From Bifidobacterium bohemicum DSM 22767 (GTDB lineage: Bacteria; Actinomycetota; Actinomycetes; Actinomycetales; Bifidobacteriaceae), in the NCBI RefSeq assembly GCF_000741525.1, contig NZ_JGYP01000005.1, forward strand, positions 1 through 64,000: 64,000 nt of DNA, written 5' to 3'. Below, one piece after another: positions 18,127 through 27,500 of this stretch. The number at the start of each line of letters is the position of its first letter. Position 1 is the first letter of the stretch. The notes beneath the pieces were generated by a model. The model did not search any database. It was not told the origin of the DNA and worked only from the letters and a program-made list of their open reading frames with translations. Made by a program: the position numbers and the translations under genes.

Positions 18127-18521
18127 CTCAATTCTCCCCTTCTTTGCAGTTTCCCCTCCCCTGCCAGCTGCAGTCAATCCGCGTATCCACATCAAATGGC
18201 AACAGATCCAATTACAGCACAGGCTTTAAGGTATTTCCTACAATTTCCTTCTTTGAAATCGTAACGTTACTATTATCTTTCAACGTCGTTAATTTGTCAA
18301 ATCAACTCCGACCATTTGTTTTTATTAACGATGTAAACATGGATATATAAAGGATATCGGAAAAACTGAGCTGAAAATATACAGGAATTGTTACAATATT
18401 GAAATTGCAAGGAGAGGCCTATTAATCGTAACGCTACGTTCTATCTTTTGCATTAATCGATACGTTACAACGTGTAAACTGGCACGATAAAGGTCCATAG
18501 AAACTATCGAAAGAGGGGGTC
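18127..18521. promoter_or_regulatory. Divergent promoter region with three LacI-type operators
   Basis: A+T-rich 395-bp spacer between the binding-protein gene and the LacI gene. It holds the perfect palindrome GTAACGTTAC (18261-18270) and two near copies, GTAACGCTAC (18428-18437) and GATACGTTAC (18459-18468), each preceded by ATC or ATCG. One site lies on the binding-protein side and two close to the regulator start. This layout fits repression of the operon and autoregulation, possibly with DNA looping over about 170-200 bp. The motif differs from the TACAACGTTGTA sites elsewhere. Confidence 0.7.
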
Positions 18522-19577
18522 GTGGTAACACTCAAGGATGTAGCCGAAGCATCCGGCGTATCCGTCTCGACCGCCTCCGCGGTCATGCGCGGGCTGGACA
18601 TCGTCAAGCCGGACACCACACGAAAAGTGAGAAATGCCGCTAAAAAGCTTCATTATCACGCCAACATCTCTGCGCGCAGCCTCAGGTCCGGCAGATCTAA
18701 CATCTTTACGCTGATTGTGCCAGACCTAGAAAATCAGTATTACGCAGAATTGTCCAACTGCCTGTCGAACGAACTCCTAGCGCAACATAAACAACTGATC
18801 ATCCAAGTTTCACAGTATGACAAAGACAAGGAAATCGAACAGGTACGTTCGCTCAATGCCTCAATGAGCGACGGTCTGTTCATCTGCTCAACAAATAACA
18901 GCGGGGCAGACATTAAATCCGTGGCCGGCGACTATCCCGTTATTATGTTCGACGATATGAGCGCGGCGACCGAGGCCCGCTACGATTCGGTCGAAACGCC
19001 AAGCCAGGCCGGAATGACTGCCATGATACGTCATCTGTGTCTGGAACACGACCGCAAACGGGTCGGCATCGTAGGCACCCTTGTTGAAGACCCATCGAAT
19101 CGGATCTCGTACACGTTACGGCACAACCGTTGCAATTTCGCCCATCAGGCATTGATGGAATGCGGATACGACAGACCCAACACCTTTATTACCTGCGACT
19201 GGGACCACAATTCCGGCATAGCCATAGCACACCATTTGGCTGAAGAAGGTATGCCGTACGACGCGCTGTGTTGCATGAATGACGACCTTGCGCTTGGAGT
19301 GATGCGAGGGCTGGCGGAATGCGGAATCGTAGTACCCGACCAAGTGGCGGTCACCGGATACGATGGCATCACGAGCGGCTCTTACACAAGCCCCACGCTG
19401 ACCACCATCGCGGTCGATTTTAAAGGCATGGCCCAAACAGCCACCGAACTTATGCAACAGAAAATATTGCATAAGGATGCATCAACACGGACCTCCATGC
19501 CGCGCAGAATCATCGTCGGGTTCCAATTACTCAGACGAGAATCGACGTGTCGATCAAGGCCTGAGGCCAACCGATAG
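18522..19577 (+). CDS. LacI-family transcriptional regulator, ABC/GH operon
   Basis: DNA-binding repressor-type regulator of 351 residues. The N-terminal helix-turn-helix is VTLKDVAEASGVSVSTASAVMRGL, followed by the hinge YHANISARSLRSGRSN and a periplasmic-binding-like sugar domain (IFTLIVPDLENQYYAELS, ending in VDFKGMAQTATELM). The start is a GTG with AGAGGGGGT upstream. It is divergent from the eight-gene arabino-oligosaccharide operon, so it probably controls that operon through the GTAACGTTAC sites. Its effector would be a product of the imported oligosaccharide (inference). It converges on the second ABC importer, with a hairpin between them. Confidence 0.92.
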   Translation: MVTLKDVAEASGVSVSTASAVMRGLDIVKPDTTRKVRNAAKKLHYHANISARSLRSGRSNIFTLIVPDLENQYYAELSNCLSNELLAQHKQLIIQVSQYDKDKEIEQVRSLNASMSDGLFICSTNNSGADIKSVAGDYPVIMFDDMSAATEARYDSVETPSQAGMTAMIRHLCLEHDRKRVGIVGTLVEDPSNRISYTLRHNRCNFAHQALMECGYDRPNTFITCDWDHNSGIAIAHHLAEEGMPYDALCCMNDDLALGVMRGLAECGIVVPDQVAVTGYDGITSGSYTSPTLTTIAVDFKGMAQTATELMQQKILHKDASTRTSMPRRIIVGFQLLRRESTCRSRPEANR

Positions 19578-19593
19578 TGTGATCCGGCAATGA

Positions 19594-19632
19594 ATATGTG
19601 GGGCCGCGTCCTATGAACGGGGTCCCACATAT
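19594..19632. terminator. Bidirectional terminator hairpin between convergent genes
   Basis: ATATGTGGG (19594-19602) pairs with CCCACATAT (19624-19632). The stem lies between the regulator stop at 19577 and the permease stop at 19727, so it can serve both strands. The loop is 21 bases and no long T-run is present. Confidence 0.6.
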
Positions 19633-19726
19633 CTGATGATTCGACGTTTTAAAGACGGAAGGAAAGCCCTAAACGTCAGAACCGCAATTTACCGGACGTT
19701 GTCGATAGCCTCAGATCCGGCACTGA

Positions 19727-20653
19727 TTACTTCATGCCGGTCATGGCGATGCCTTCGACGAAACGCTTCTGAATGAAGAAGAAGACGATCACAAGCGGCA
19801 GAGCCGAGATGAGCGCACCAGCCATCACAACACCATATGGCGTCACGGACGAACCGTGCCCGGTGAGCATAGCCAGACCCACGGTGATGGTGCGGGTCTC
19901 GGGCCGTGAGGTCATAATCAACGGCCAAAGCAGGTCGTTCCAGTTACCCATCAGGTTGAACATCGTGATCGTCAACAAGGCCGGCACAGAATTCGGCAGG
20001 ATGATCTGGAAGAAGATGCGCAACTCTCCCGCACCGTCGATACGCGCAGCGGCGTCGAGATCTTTAGGAATCGACACGAAGAACTGGCGCAACAGGAATA
20101 TGCCGCCGACATCAGCCATACGCGGGATGATGATGCCCCAGTAGCTGTTGACCAATCCCATGCTCGCAAGCAGTTTATAGACCGGAATGAGCAGCGCCAT
20201 CGCCGGAATCATCATGGTGGCGATGAGGATGTCCAGGAGCACCGTACGCCCCTTGAAATCGATGCGAGACAGGCCGTAGGCCGCCAAGGAATCGAAAAAG
20301 ACGGAGAACACGGTCACCGCACAAGCGAATACCGCGGCATTGACCATCTCACGACCGATCGGCAAACGATGGAACAAGGAAGCGTAATTAGCCAGGGTGA
20401 ATGTGCCGGGAATCAGCTTCGGGGGCCAGGTCTCCGTGATGTCCTTGGGGGTGAACGAGACAAGAACAACCACTAGGAGCGGGAAGATCATCAGGAACGT
20501 GATGATTGCCAGCGCGGCGTAACTGAAGAACAGACCGACGTGACGGCGGATTCTCGCATTTCTGCGCAAACGCTCGTTTTCGGCGTTGGCGGCCGCGTTC
20601 CGAGCCTCAGCCTCGGCGGGGATGGGCAGTGATGCGGAAGTAGACTCACTCAT
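19727..20653 (-). CDS. Carbohydrate ABC transporter permease (MalG/AraQ type)
   Basis: CUT1-family permease, 308 residues. A cytoplasmic N-terminus rich in Ala and Glu is followed by six helices (ALAIITFLMIFPLLVVVLVSF first). It has an EAA loop at KDLDAAARIDGAGELRIFFQIILP and the usual end FVEGIAMTGMK. Its ATG overlaps the stop of the partner permease by 4 bases (20650-20653), so translation is coupled. It is the last gene of a three-gene importer operon (binding protein 21716-23026, permease 20650-21591, this gene). No ATPase is encoded nearby. Confidence 0.93.
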   Translation of the reverse strand: MSESTSASLPIPAEAEARNAAANAENERLRRNARIRRHVGLFFSYAALAIITFLMIFPLLVVVLVSFTPKDITETWPPKLIPGTFTLANYASLFHRLPIGREMVNAAVFACAVTVFSVFFDSLAAYGLSRIDFKGRTVLLDILIATMMIPAMALLIPVYKLLASMGLVNSYWGIIIPRMADVGGIFLLRQFFVSIPKDLDAAARIDGAGELRIFFQIILPNSVPALLTITMFNLMGNWNDLLWPLIMTSRPETRTITVGLAMLTGHGSSVTPYGVVMAGALISALPLVIVFFFIQKRFVEGIAMTGMK

Positions 20654-21591
20654 GCGATTTCCTCCTTCTCATGGCGCGCATTGTTGACCAGCACGCACAG
20701 CCCCACGATCAGGGTCATGATAAGCAATACATACGAGAGCGCGGACGCGTAGCCGAGCTTGCCGTTGCCGAACGCCTCGGTGTAGATACGGTAGACGATG
20801 GTCTCGGTTGCACGATCCGGGCCACCGGAAGTCATGATGAAGACCTGATCGAACACCTGGAACGAGCCAATCAGACCGAAAATCATAATGTAAACGAACG
20901 TCGGGCGCAGCGCCGGAACGGTGATGTACCAGAACTTCTGCCACACATTGACCCCATCGAGCGCGGCCGCTTCATACAGTTCCTGCGAAATGCCCTGAAG
21001 CCCCGCCAGGAAGATGACCATGAAATAACCGAAGTTCTTCCATACCGTGATGAGCACGATGGTGATCATGGCCGTGGAGCTTGACCCCAGAAGGTCGATG
21101 TGCTGGATGCCGGTGATTCTGCCGAGCCAATATGGAATCAGTCCCAACGACGGGGAGAGAATGAAGTCCCACGCAATGGCCGCAACGGTCATGGAGATGA
21201 CATAGGGAAGGAACATGAACGTGCGGAAGAAACCGACGAACTTGAGATCCTTACGGTTGAGCAGAAGCGCGAAAAGCAGGGCCACAATCACCACGATCGG
21301 CGCGTACAGCACTGCGTAAACCAGGGTGTTGAGCACGTCCTTGCGGAAATCCGCGTTGCCGAACAGCTTGACGTAATTCTCGAAGCCCACGAACCTTCCG
21401 GAACGGTTGATGCGATCGGTGGTCAACGACGTGATGAACGTCTGAACCGCCGGGTAGAAGACGAAAATGAGGAGAATGATGAGCGCTGGGGCCACGAACG
21501 CGATACCGTGCAGGAAATTGCGCCTAGACAACGCCTTTTTGTTGTCTTTTGCGACCTGCCGCCCACCACTGTCGACTACTGCTTTGGTCAT
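20650..21591 (-). CDS. Carbohydrate ABC transporter permease (MalF/AraP type)
   Basis: CUT1 permease of 313 residues. An N-terminal hydrophilic stretch is followed by FLHGIAFVAPALIILLIFVFYPAVQTFITSL, and the EAA loop is SQELYEAAALDGVNVWQKFWYITVP. FQVFDQVFIMTSGGPDRATETIVYRIY is a hallmark of this permease type. A 124-bp gap with a hairpin (CGGCCGG/CCGGCCG arms, 21628-21671) separates it from the binding-protein gene upstream. It acts with the MalG-type partner that overlaps its end. Confidence 0.93.
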   Translation of the reverse strand: MTKAVVDSGGRQVAKDNKKALSRRNFLHGIAFVAPALIILLIFVFYPAVQTFITSLTTDRINRSGRFVGFENYVKLFGNADFRKDVLNTLVYAVLYAPIVVIVALLFALLLNRKDLKFVGFFRTFMFLPYVISMTVAAIAWDFILSPSLGLIPYWLGRITGIQHIDLLGSSSTAMITIVLITVWKNFGYFMVIFLAGLQGISQELYEAAALDGVNVWQKFWYITVPALRPTFVYIMIFGLIGSFQVFDQVFIMTSGGPDRATETIVYRIYTEAFGNGKLGYASALSYVLLIMTLIVGLCVLVNNARHEKEEIA

Positions 21592-21627
21592 GAGATTCCT
21601 TCCATTGTACTACATAATTCAGGTGAA

Positions 21628-21671
21628 CGGCCGGCTGCACGACCCCATGACCAAGTCGCACGAACCGGCCG
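21628..21671 (-). terminator. Hairpin between second binding-protein gene and permeases
   Basis: CGGCCGG (21628-21634) pairs with CCGGCCG (21665-21671), with partial inner pairing. It has the same position as the hairpin at 16460 in the first importer, after the binding-protein gene and before the permeases. It probably tunes expression ratio rather than ending transcription. Confidence 0.5.
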
Positions 21672-21715
21672 AAACCGTCATCGGCCTACGCCGCTTATTC
21701 AGTTATGTATTCGAA

Positions 21716-23026
21716 TCAATCGGTCGAATATTCGTTGAGGTAACCCTTGATCTTGCCCTCTGCCGTGGTGAGCAGCTGGGAGATGTCCGTGTCCTTACGG
21801 ACGGTGTTGTTGGACAGCGCATCAACGGTGGCCGCGATATCGCCGAAGCCGCCCTTGAGCCCGGCGATGGCGATGTAGGAGTGATCCGTGTTCTTCGCGA
21901 TCTTGGCGATCAAAGGACGGGACTGGAGATCCGAGGCCTGCACCTGCGTGTTGTTCGGCGGGTAGGCGGAACCAAGCGACCAGGTAATCTGGTTTTCCTT
22001 GTCGTTGTAGAACTTCATGAAGTCGTAGATGCCCTGCTTCTTCGGGGAATCCTTGACCTGGGAGGTGACCCACCAGTACAGGCCGGTCGAGCCGGTGTTG
22101 GACCCCTTGGTGCCATCAGGGTAGACGTACGTGCCGTTGCCGTCAGGCACCGGGAACAGGTCATGATCGATGTGCTTGTCGGTGGCGGCCTGATCCTCCC
22201 ACGGCCCCACGATCACCATTGCCGACTGGCCGGATTCGAAGGATTCGCGAGCCTTGGTGTCATCCATGCCCTTGAGGCTGTAACCGCCCTTGTAGAAATC
22301 ACGCATCTTCTCAAGGAACGCCTTGTTCTCCGGGGTGTTGATGGAGACCTTGCCGTCGGTGGTGTACACGCCGGAGCCGTTGCCCTTCAGGAACGAGGCC
22401 CAGCCGGAGTCAGACAGCGCCATGCCATACTGCTTGCCCGGGATGGTGAGCTTCTTGGCCGTCTCAAGCAGCTCGTCCCACGTCTTCGGGTAGTCGTTCT
22501 CGGTCAGGCCGGCGGCCTGCCACATCTTGGTGTTGTACCAGACGGCCGTTGGCGCATAGCCCATCGGGACACCGCATTTTTCCTCTTTGCCGTCAATCTT
22601 GAAGGTAATCTGCTTGACGACGTTGGGGATGTAGTTCTTGGTGCCATACTTCGCGTCACTGTAGAAGTCCGAAACGCACTGGAACGTGCCGTCGATCGAC
22701 CAGCCCTCGCCGTTATCGGCGCCGGTGGTGACGATGTCCGGGCCATCGCCGGAGGTGATCTTGGTGACCATCGTCTCGCCGATGGTGCTCCATGGCTGCA
22801 ACTGCGCATCGATTTCATACTTGTTCTGGGACTTGTTGAAGTCTTTCACCAGCTTTTCGAGCGTCTTGCCGTCGGCTTCAGAGAAGCCGTGCCACATGGT
22901 GATCTTCACCTTGCCATCCGCAGTCTTCTCGGTCTTGCCGCCGCCGTTGGAACCACAGCCGGAAAGCCCAAGCCCCGCGGCCAGAACCAGAGCCGTGGCC
23001 GCTACAAGGGTCTTTTTGATTTTCAT
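21716..23026 (-). CDS. Extracellular sugar-binding lipoprotein, second importer
   Basis: Family-1 solute-binding protein of 436 residues. The signal peptide MKIKKTLVAATALVLAAGLGLSGC ends in a lipobox cysteine, and the mature part starts with a flexible GSNGGGKTEK linker. KITMWHGFSEADGKTLEKLV and LYWWVTSQ are typical of MalE/AraN-like proteins. AAGGAGAAATCC precedes the start. A longer frame to 23137 has no signal-peptide logic and is rejected. Two operators of the TACAACGTTGTA type lie 142-184 bp upstream, so the importer probably belongs to the arabinan regulon; the ligand is inferred to be arabino-oligosaccharide. Confidence 0.93.
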   Translation of the reverse strand: MKIKKTLVAATALVLAAGLGLSGCGSNGGGKTEKTADGKVKITMWHGFSEADGKTLEKLVKDFNKSQNKYEIDAQLQPWSTIGETMVTKITSGDGPDIVTTGADNGEGWSIDGTFQCVSDFYSDAKYGTKNYIPNVVKQITFKIDGKEEKCGVPMGYAPTAVWYNTKMWQAAGLTENDYPKTWDELLETAKKLTIPGKQYGMALSDSGWASFLKGNGSGVYTTDGKVSINTPENKAFLEKMRDFYKGGYSLKGMDDTKARESFESGQSAMVIVGPWEDQAATDKHIDHDLFPVPDGNGTYVYPDGTKGSNTGSTGLYWWVTSQVKDSPKKQGIYDFMKFYNDKENQITWSLGSAYPPNNTQVQASDLQSRPLIAKIAKNTDHSYIAIAGLKGGFGDIAATVDALSNNTVRKDTDISQLLTTAEGKIKGYLNEYSTD

Positions 23027-23167
23027 GGATTTCTCCTTTTCTTTTTCTTGGGTCTTCCCAAGATGGTTGCGACGTCGAATGATCCAGGACCTCAAAGCTC
23101 CCGGCCATTCCACAGCCCGTAACAATGCTTGCAACACCTTTGTTTAGCTATAGAACATCAACGCCTT

Positions 23168-23179
23168 TGCAACGATGTA
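23168..23179. promoter_or_regulatory. LacI-type operator, second importer (distal)
   Basis: TGCAACGATGTA differs at one arm position from the consensus TACAACGWTGTA. It lies in the 229-bp spacer before the binding-protein gene. The partner site starts 31 bp away, about three helical turns. Confidence 0.6.
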
Positions 23180-23198
23180 ATGTCAGTATAACCTAATT

Positions 23199-23210
23199 TC
23201 TATCGTTGTA
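23199..23210. promoter_or_regulatory. LacI-type operator, second importer (proximal to GH43 end)
   Basis: TCTATCGTTGTA carries a consensus right half and a weaker left half. It forms a pair with the site at 23168-23179. Confidence 0.55.
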
Positions 23211-23255
23211 CAAATTGTGGGCATTTTCACTTATTCACGCCGTTATTCCGCCCCA

Positions 23256-24275
23256 TCACCGTTTCGCAAGCGTGGTCCCGGCCAGCGGTCCGCCATCATC
23301 CGGCAGGATGGTCGCCGTTTGTGGCGTCCACAGCGTGTCGGGCTGCGGCACACCAAAATCGGGGCCATTCTCGTTCCAACGGACCACTCCGACACGTGCA
23401 TGACGGTTGGGGTCGAAAAGAGGATCCCCGTCAATATGGGTGTAATTCCGGGCGTGGTAAATCATCAGATCTTCCGTGTCATCCTCGGATTTGGTGAAGC
23501 TGTTGTGCCCTGGTCCATATTGACCGTTGGCCTGCGAAGTGACAAAAACCGGCTTGGGACTCTTGGCCCATGAGCCCGGGTCGGTCAGGTCGGAGCCGCG
23601 ATTGGCGGTCAAAAGACCCACGGCGTACGGAACACCCGTACCGGAGGCCGAATACGTGATATAAACCTTATCGCCGTGGAGCAGGAAGGCGGGACCTTCG
23701 TTGACTTTAAAATCCACGCACTCCCAGTCATACTCGGGTCGGCTGAGCATCACCGGGTCGCTGGCCAGAGTCCACGGATTGCCCATTTTCGCAATATACA
23801 GATTGGAATTACCGGGAATCTCGGGATCTTTTTGCGCCCAGACCAAATACTGTACGCCATCGATCACTTCAGTGGTGGCATCAAGCGCGAAGGAGTCAAT
23901 CGGGGTGACGATGCGCCCTCGCTCCCGCCACTGGTCTGCCGTGGGGTCGTCGGCTTCGCTTTCCAGCACATACATCCGATGGGTCGGCAAATCCTGCGAG
24001 CCGAAATCGGTTTCAGCGGCGGCAAAATAGATATACCACGCCCGACCTATGCGGTGCAGCTCCGGAGCCCAGATGTAACGACTCATCGGTCCGGACTCGT
24101 GCTTGCGCCAAACAACATGTTCCTCAGCCTTTTGCAGGCCAGCGAGAGTGTTGGCGTGCCTGATGCCAATGGTTTCGTAGGATGGATGCGAACCCGTGAA
24201 ATAGTACTCACCGTTGTATTTGAGTACCCAAGGGTCCGCGCGCTGCAAAACAATGGGATTGTCGTAAACAATCAT
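23256..24275 (-). CDS. GH43 exo-alpha-1,5-L-arabinofuranosidase-like, intracellular
   Basis: GH43 enzyme of 339 residues without signal peptide. It opens with IVYDNPIVLQRADPWVLKYNGEYYFTGSHP (base aspartate in RADPW) and continues with SRYIWAPELHRIGRAWYIYFAA, VNEGPAFLLHGDKVYITYSASGT (acid glutamate in NEGP) and GQYGPGHNSFT. This resembles GH43_26 enzymes such as Streptomyces Araf43A, which release arabinose from alpha-1,5 arabino-oligosaccharides. The start at 24275 has GAGG upstream. It has its own promoter region with two operators (24308 and 24331) and lies upstream of the second importer on the same strand. Confidence 0.9.
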   Translation of the reverse strand: MIVYDNPIVLQRADPWVLKYNGEYYFTGSHPSYETIGIRHANTLAGLQKAEEHVVWRKHESGPMSRYIWAPELHRIGRAWYIYFAAAETDFGSQDLPTHRMYVLESEADDPTADQWRERGRIVTPIDSFALDATTEVIDGVQYLVWAQKDPEIPGNSNLYIAKMGNPWTLASDPVMLSRPEYDWECVDFKVNEGPAFLLHGDKVYITYSASGTGVPYAVGLLTANRGSDLTDPGSWAKSPKPVFVTSQANGQYGPGHNSFTKSEDDTEDLMIYHARNYTHIDGDPLFDPNRHARVGVVRWNENGPDFGVPQPDTLWTPQTATILPDDGGPLAGTTLAKR

Positions 24276-24307
24276 ATCCAAACCTCGGATTCGATTCTCT
24301 TGGATTC

Positions 24308-24319
24308 TACAACGTTGAA
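24308..24319. promoter_or_regulatory. LacI-type operator before GH43 exo-enzyme (1)
   Basis: TACAACGTTGAA, one base from the perfect palindrome, 33 bp upstream of the GH43 start (minus strand). Confidence 0.65.
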
Positions 24320-24330
24320 TATAGCAGATT

Positions 24331-24342
24331 TACATCGTTATA
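24331..24342. promoter_or_regulatory. LacI-type operator before GH43 exo-enzyme (2)
   Basis: TACATCGTTATA lies 23 bp from the neighbouring site, centre to centre, i.e. about two helical turns. The identical sequence occurs before the LacI gene at 29222-29233. Confidence 0.65.
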
Positions 24343-24550
24343 ACAAATCAGGTGAGCTCTCAACTTCCTGTCGCTCGCAGAAGTCGCAACACCACAAAAA
24401 GTCCTTTCGCCCACCACCAGGCAAAGCGTTCATCACTCCGCCGGTCAAGCCATCGGCAATGGTCGTACCCATCTACCTGCAAGTCGAATACGGCAGGACG
24501 GCGGCAACTTTCTCAAACCACCGCCCTGCCACATACCCGCAAACTACTTC

Positions 24551-27500
24551 TCACGCCCCGGGGACTCTCTCCTGTAACGAAACACCAGCAGCGATGACGC
24601 CAGCCCTGGCGGCGCCCACAGCAAACAGCGCCAACACGGATACGGCACAACCAGTATTCGGCAGCGACGCGGTCTCGGATTCGGCAATCGGATCGAAGCG
24701 TCGGCGCTCCATGACTCCAACCGGATTCGCCGAGCACGGAATTTCTTGCCCCGACAGCGTTCCTGAACGCGGCAATGCACGCATGCCCCAGAAGGCGGCT
24801 CGACCCTCATGGGACGTGGCGTCAGGGCCGGCATCAGCGAAGACATCACCACCGAGGCCGGAAATAAAGAGCCGTTCAATGCCGGTCTCATCAGTCTGGT
24901 AGCCAACGGTGCCCATGTAAGTACCGTGCAACTTAGCGGCGGCCGGAGCGGCAGTGAAGAGAAGGGTCACCTTCCCGCCATCAACCTTCCATGCACCGGC
25001 AATCCCATCACCGCCGAGTGTGCCATCTTCCTTGAGCGTCACATTAACCGAATGATATATCGCGGGACTCGTCTCGCCTCCTCCGGAATAGAAGGCAACC
25101 GGATTATGCACCACGAACCGGTAGTCTCCAGCAAGCTTTTTGACGGTGATCGACGAACCGGGCACAATGCTACCCGACTTCTCGTATGGAGCCATAACCA
25201 ACCACCCATCAGCCAAGACCATTGGCTGCACGCGCACTTGGTGCTCCTCCAGGGCGGCGCCGGAACGCACGTAGCGGGTGTGGAACACATTGTAAATCGA
25301 CCCATCAGAATCAGAAAGGATGGCGTTGCCGCCCTGAGATGTCTTGACGTTTTCACTACCGGGTTGGTCGTAGGAACTGAGAATGCGCAAACCACGATTA
25401 AAGGCCGTGTCATTGGGGACTTTCTGCGTGTAAACAGCAGCATTGCCGTTCTGATCAAGATAGGGGCCCGTGATGGACCTCGAACGGAACTCACGCATCT
25501 GATAGCCACCGGTCTGCCCAAACCCTCCATATGAGAGCATGAGATACCAATACCCACCGTCCTTCGCCAGTGCCGCCCCTTCACCGGAATTGCCGAAACC
25601 ACCTGCAAGCTTATGGCCATAATAAGCGTCGGAAACATTCTTGACCGTCTGATACTTGATCCCATAATCACGCAAGCCGGTCGTCGGATCGAGCCTAATC
25701 ATCCAAATCCCGCCGAACCAGGAGCCGAAAGCCATCCACAGATTCTTGCCGTCATATTTGACAGAAGCGTCTATGGCATTGATGCCCGTGTCCTCAAGGC
25801 TATCGTAACGCGTCAGATCCGGATTCACCCCCAAGACCTTCGGCACATCCGTCTTCATATAGTTCGACTTGTTGAAACCCGAATAGACCACTGGCCCCAC
25901 ATAGGTCCAGTCTCCTTCAATATCGTCCGCGGTCAGCAGCACGATCATGGTTTTCTGGTATGGAAAACCGCCACCGTTAAGGCTCAAATACATGCACCAT
26001 TTGTTCATGGTCGAGTTCCAGATCACCTCCGGAGCCCACATGTTCCCGCTCACATCATTGTTGCCCCTCTGGCTGGGCCAAGAAGCAAAGGCACGGTCAA
26101 GCACACGGTGGTAGTCGGTGACGAGGTTGTTGCTCAAGTACTGCCAGTGCTGCAAGTCGGTGCTTTTCGCGAAAGCACGATGGGAACCGAAGATGTAGTA
26201 CCGTCCATTGGCCTTGACGATCGACGGATCGTGTGAAGTTACACGGGTATGCGTGGCATCGTCGCCAGCCGTCATCGGCTGGACGGACAGGACGAACGTC
26301 TTGGTCACCGGCGAGCCGAGTCTCTGGCCGCCAGATCCGGCAAGTGAACGGTCGCTGACGCTGGCGATCAACCTCACCTCCTGCGCCCCACCGCAATCTG
26401 GACGCCTGACCTTGGCGACATAGTCATCAGCGGCATTCCTTCCCTCGTCATCGTCGTCGTTCTGCACACCGACCTTGGCTCTGGGCCCTCCATCAATCCC
26501 GACCAACTTCGTATTGTCCGACGCCCAAGCAATGTCGCCTACGAATCCGTAATCGTTCACGTTCAAAGTCGAAGGCAGTAATATGTCGCCACGCACATTG
26601 TCGCTATTGACGATGCCGTCGAGGGAAAGCGAATCGAAGACCTTCTTTCGGAATTCGTCCCGCGTCAGCCTCTTGGGCACAGTGACGACGAATGTCTTAG
26701 TCACGGCATGGTTCGGGGAGGCGATTCCAGCGCCAGGCGTCAGCCTTGCCGTTAAAGTCACTCGTGTATCAACCTGGGGCAGCGTGACGACGGCTTTCCC
26801 CCGATCGCCGATGGCAATCACCGGATTGTCGGAAGTCCACGTCACGCCAGCATCGGCAACGCTCATAGGCAGAGTGAAATCCGCATTGGCACTTGCCGGC
26901 ACCTGAAGGGCGGCAGCCTGACCGGACAACAAATCACCGACCGCATCCGCAGGCAGTATCCGCGCAATCTGACCGGGAGTCATAGCTTGGTCATATACGG
27001 TGAACGAGCGAACGGCGCCATGATAGAACGCATCGCCCACTCCGGGGTAACGGGATTGCCCAATCACATCGTTGGTCTGATTGGAAAACCGGGAAATATC
27101 GACTTCCGCGTCCTTTGAACCGACACTACGGCCGTTGATATACAACGTCAGCTTCTTTGTCGCACCATCGAAAGTTGCCGTAAGCGTCTGGAATCTGCCC
27201 GTTGAGAGATTATCGCTCGCATTAAGCACCAACTCCCCCGACCCGTTCCCCTTCGAGGTGATGGACGAGTAAAGCGAAGTATGGGTGGACACGGTCCAAG
27301 ATCCTTTAGCTTCCTGACCGGTGCCGCCGAGTGACCACAGATAGGTCCAAGGGTTGGGGCCGCTGTTGAACTCGTCATTGCTCACCACGGTCGACACCGT
27401 TGCCGAATGAAGCCCTTGAAGAATGCCATCCGGCAGCTTCACATAATAGTTGCCCGTCATGCTCAAAGCATTATCGCGATACACCCCAGCCACCTCGTCA

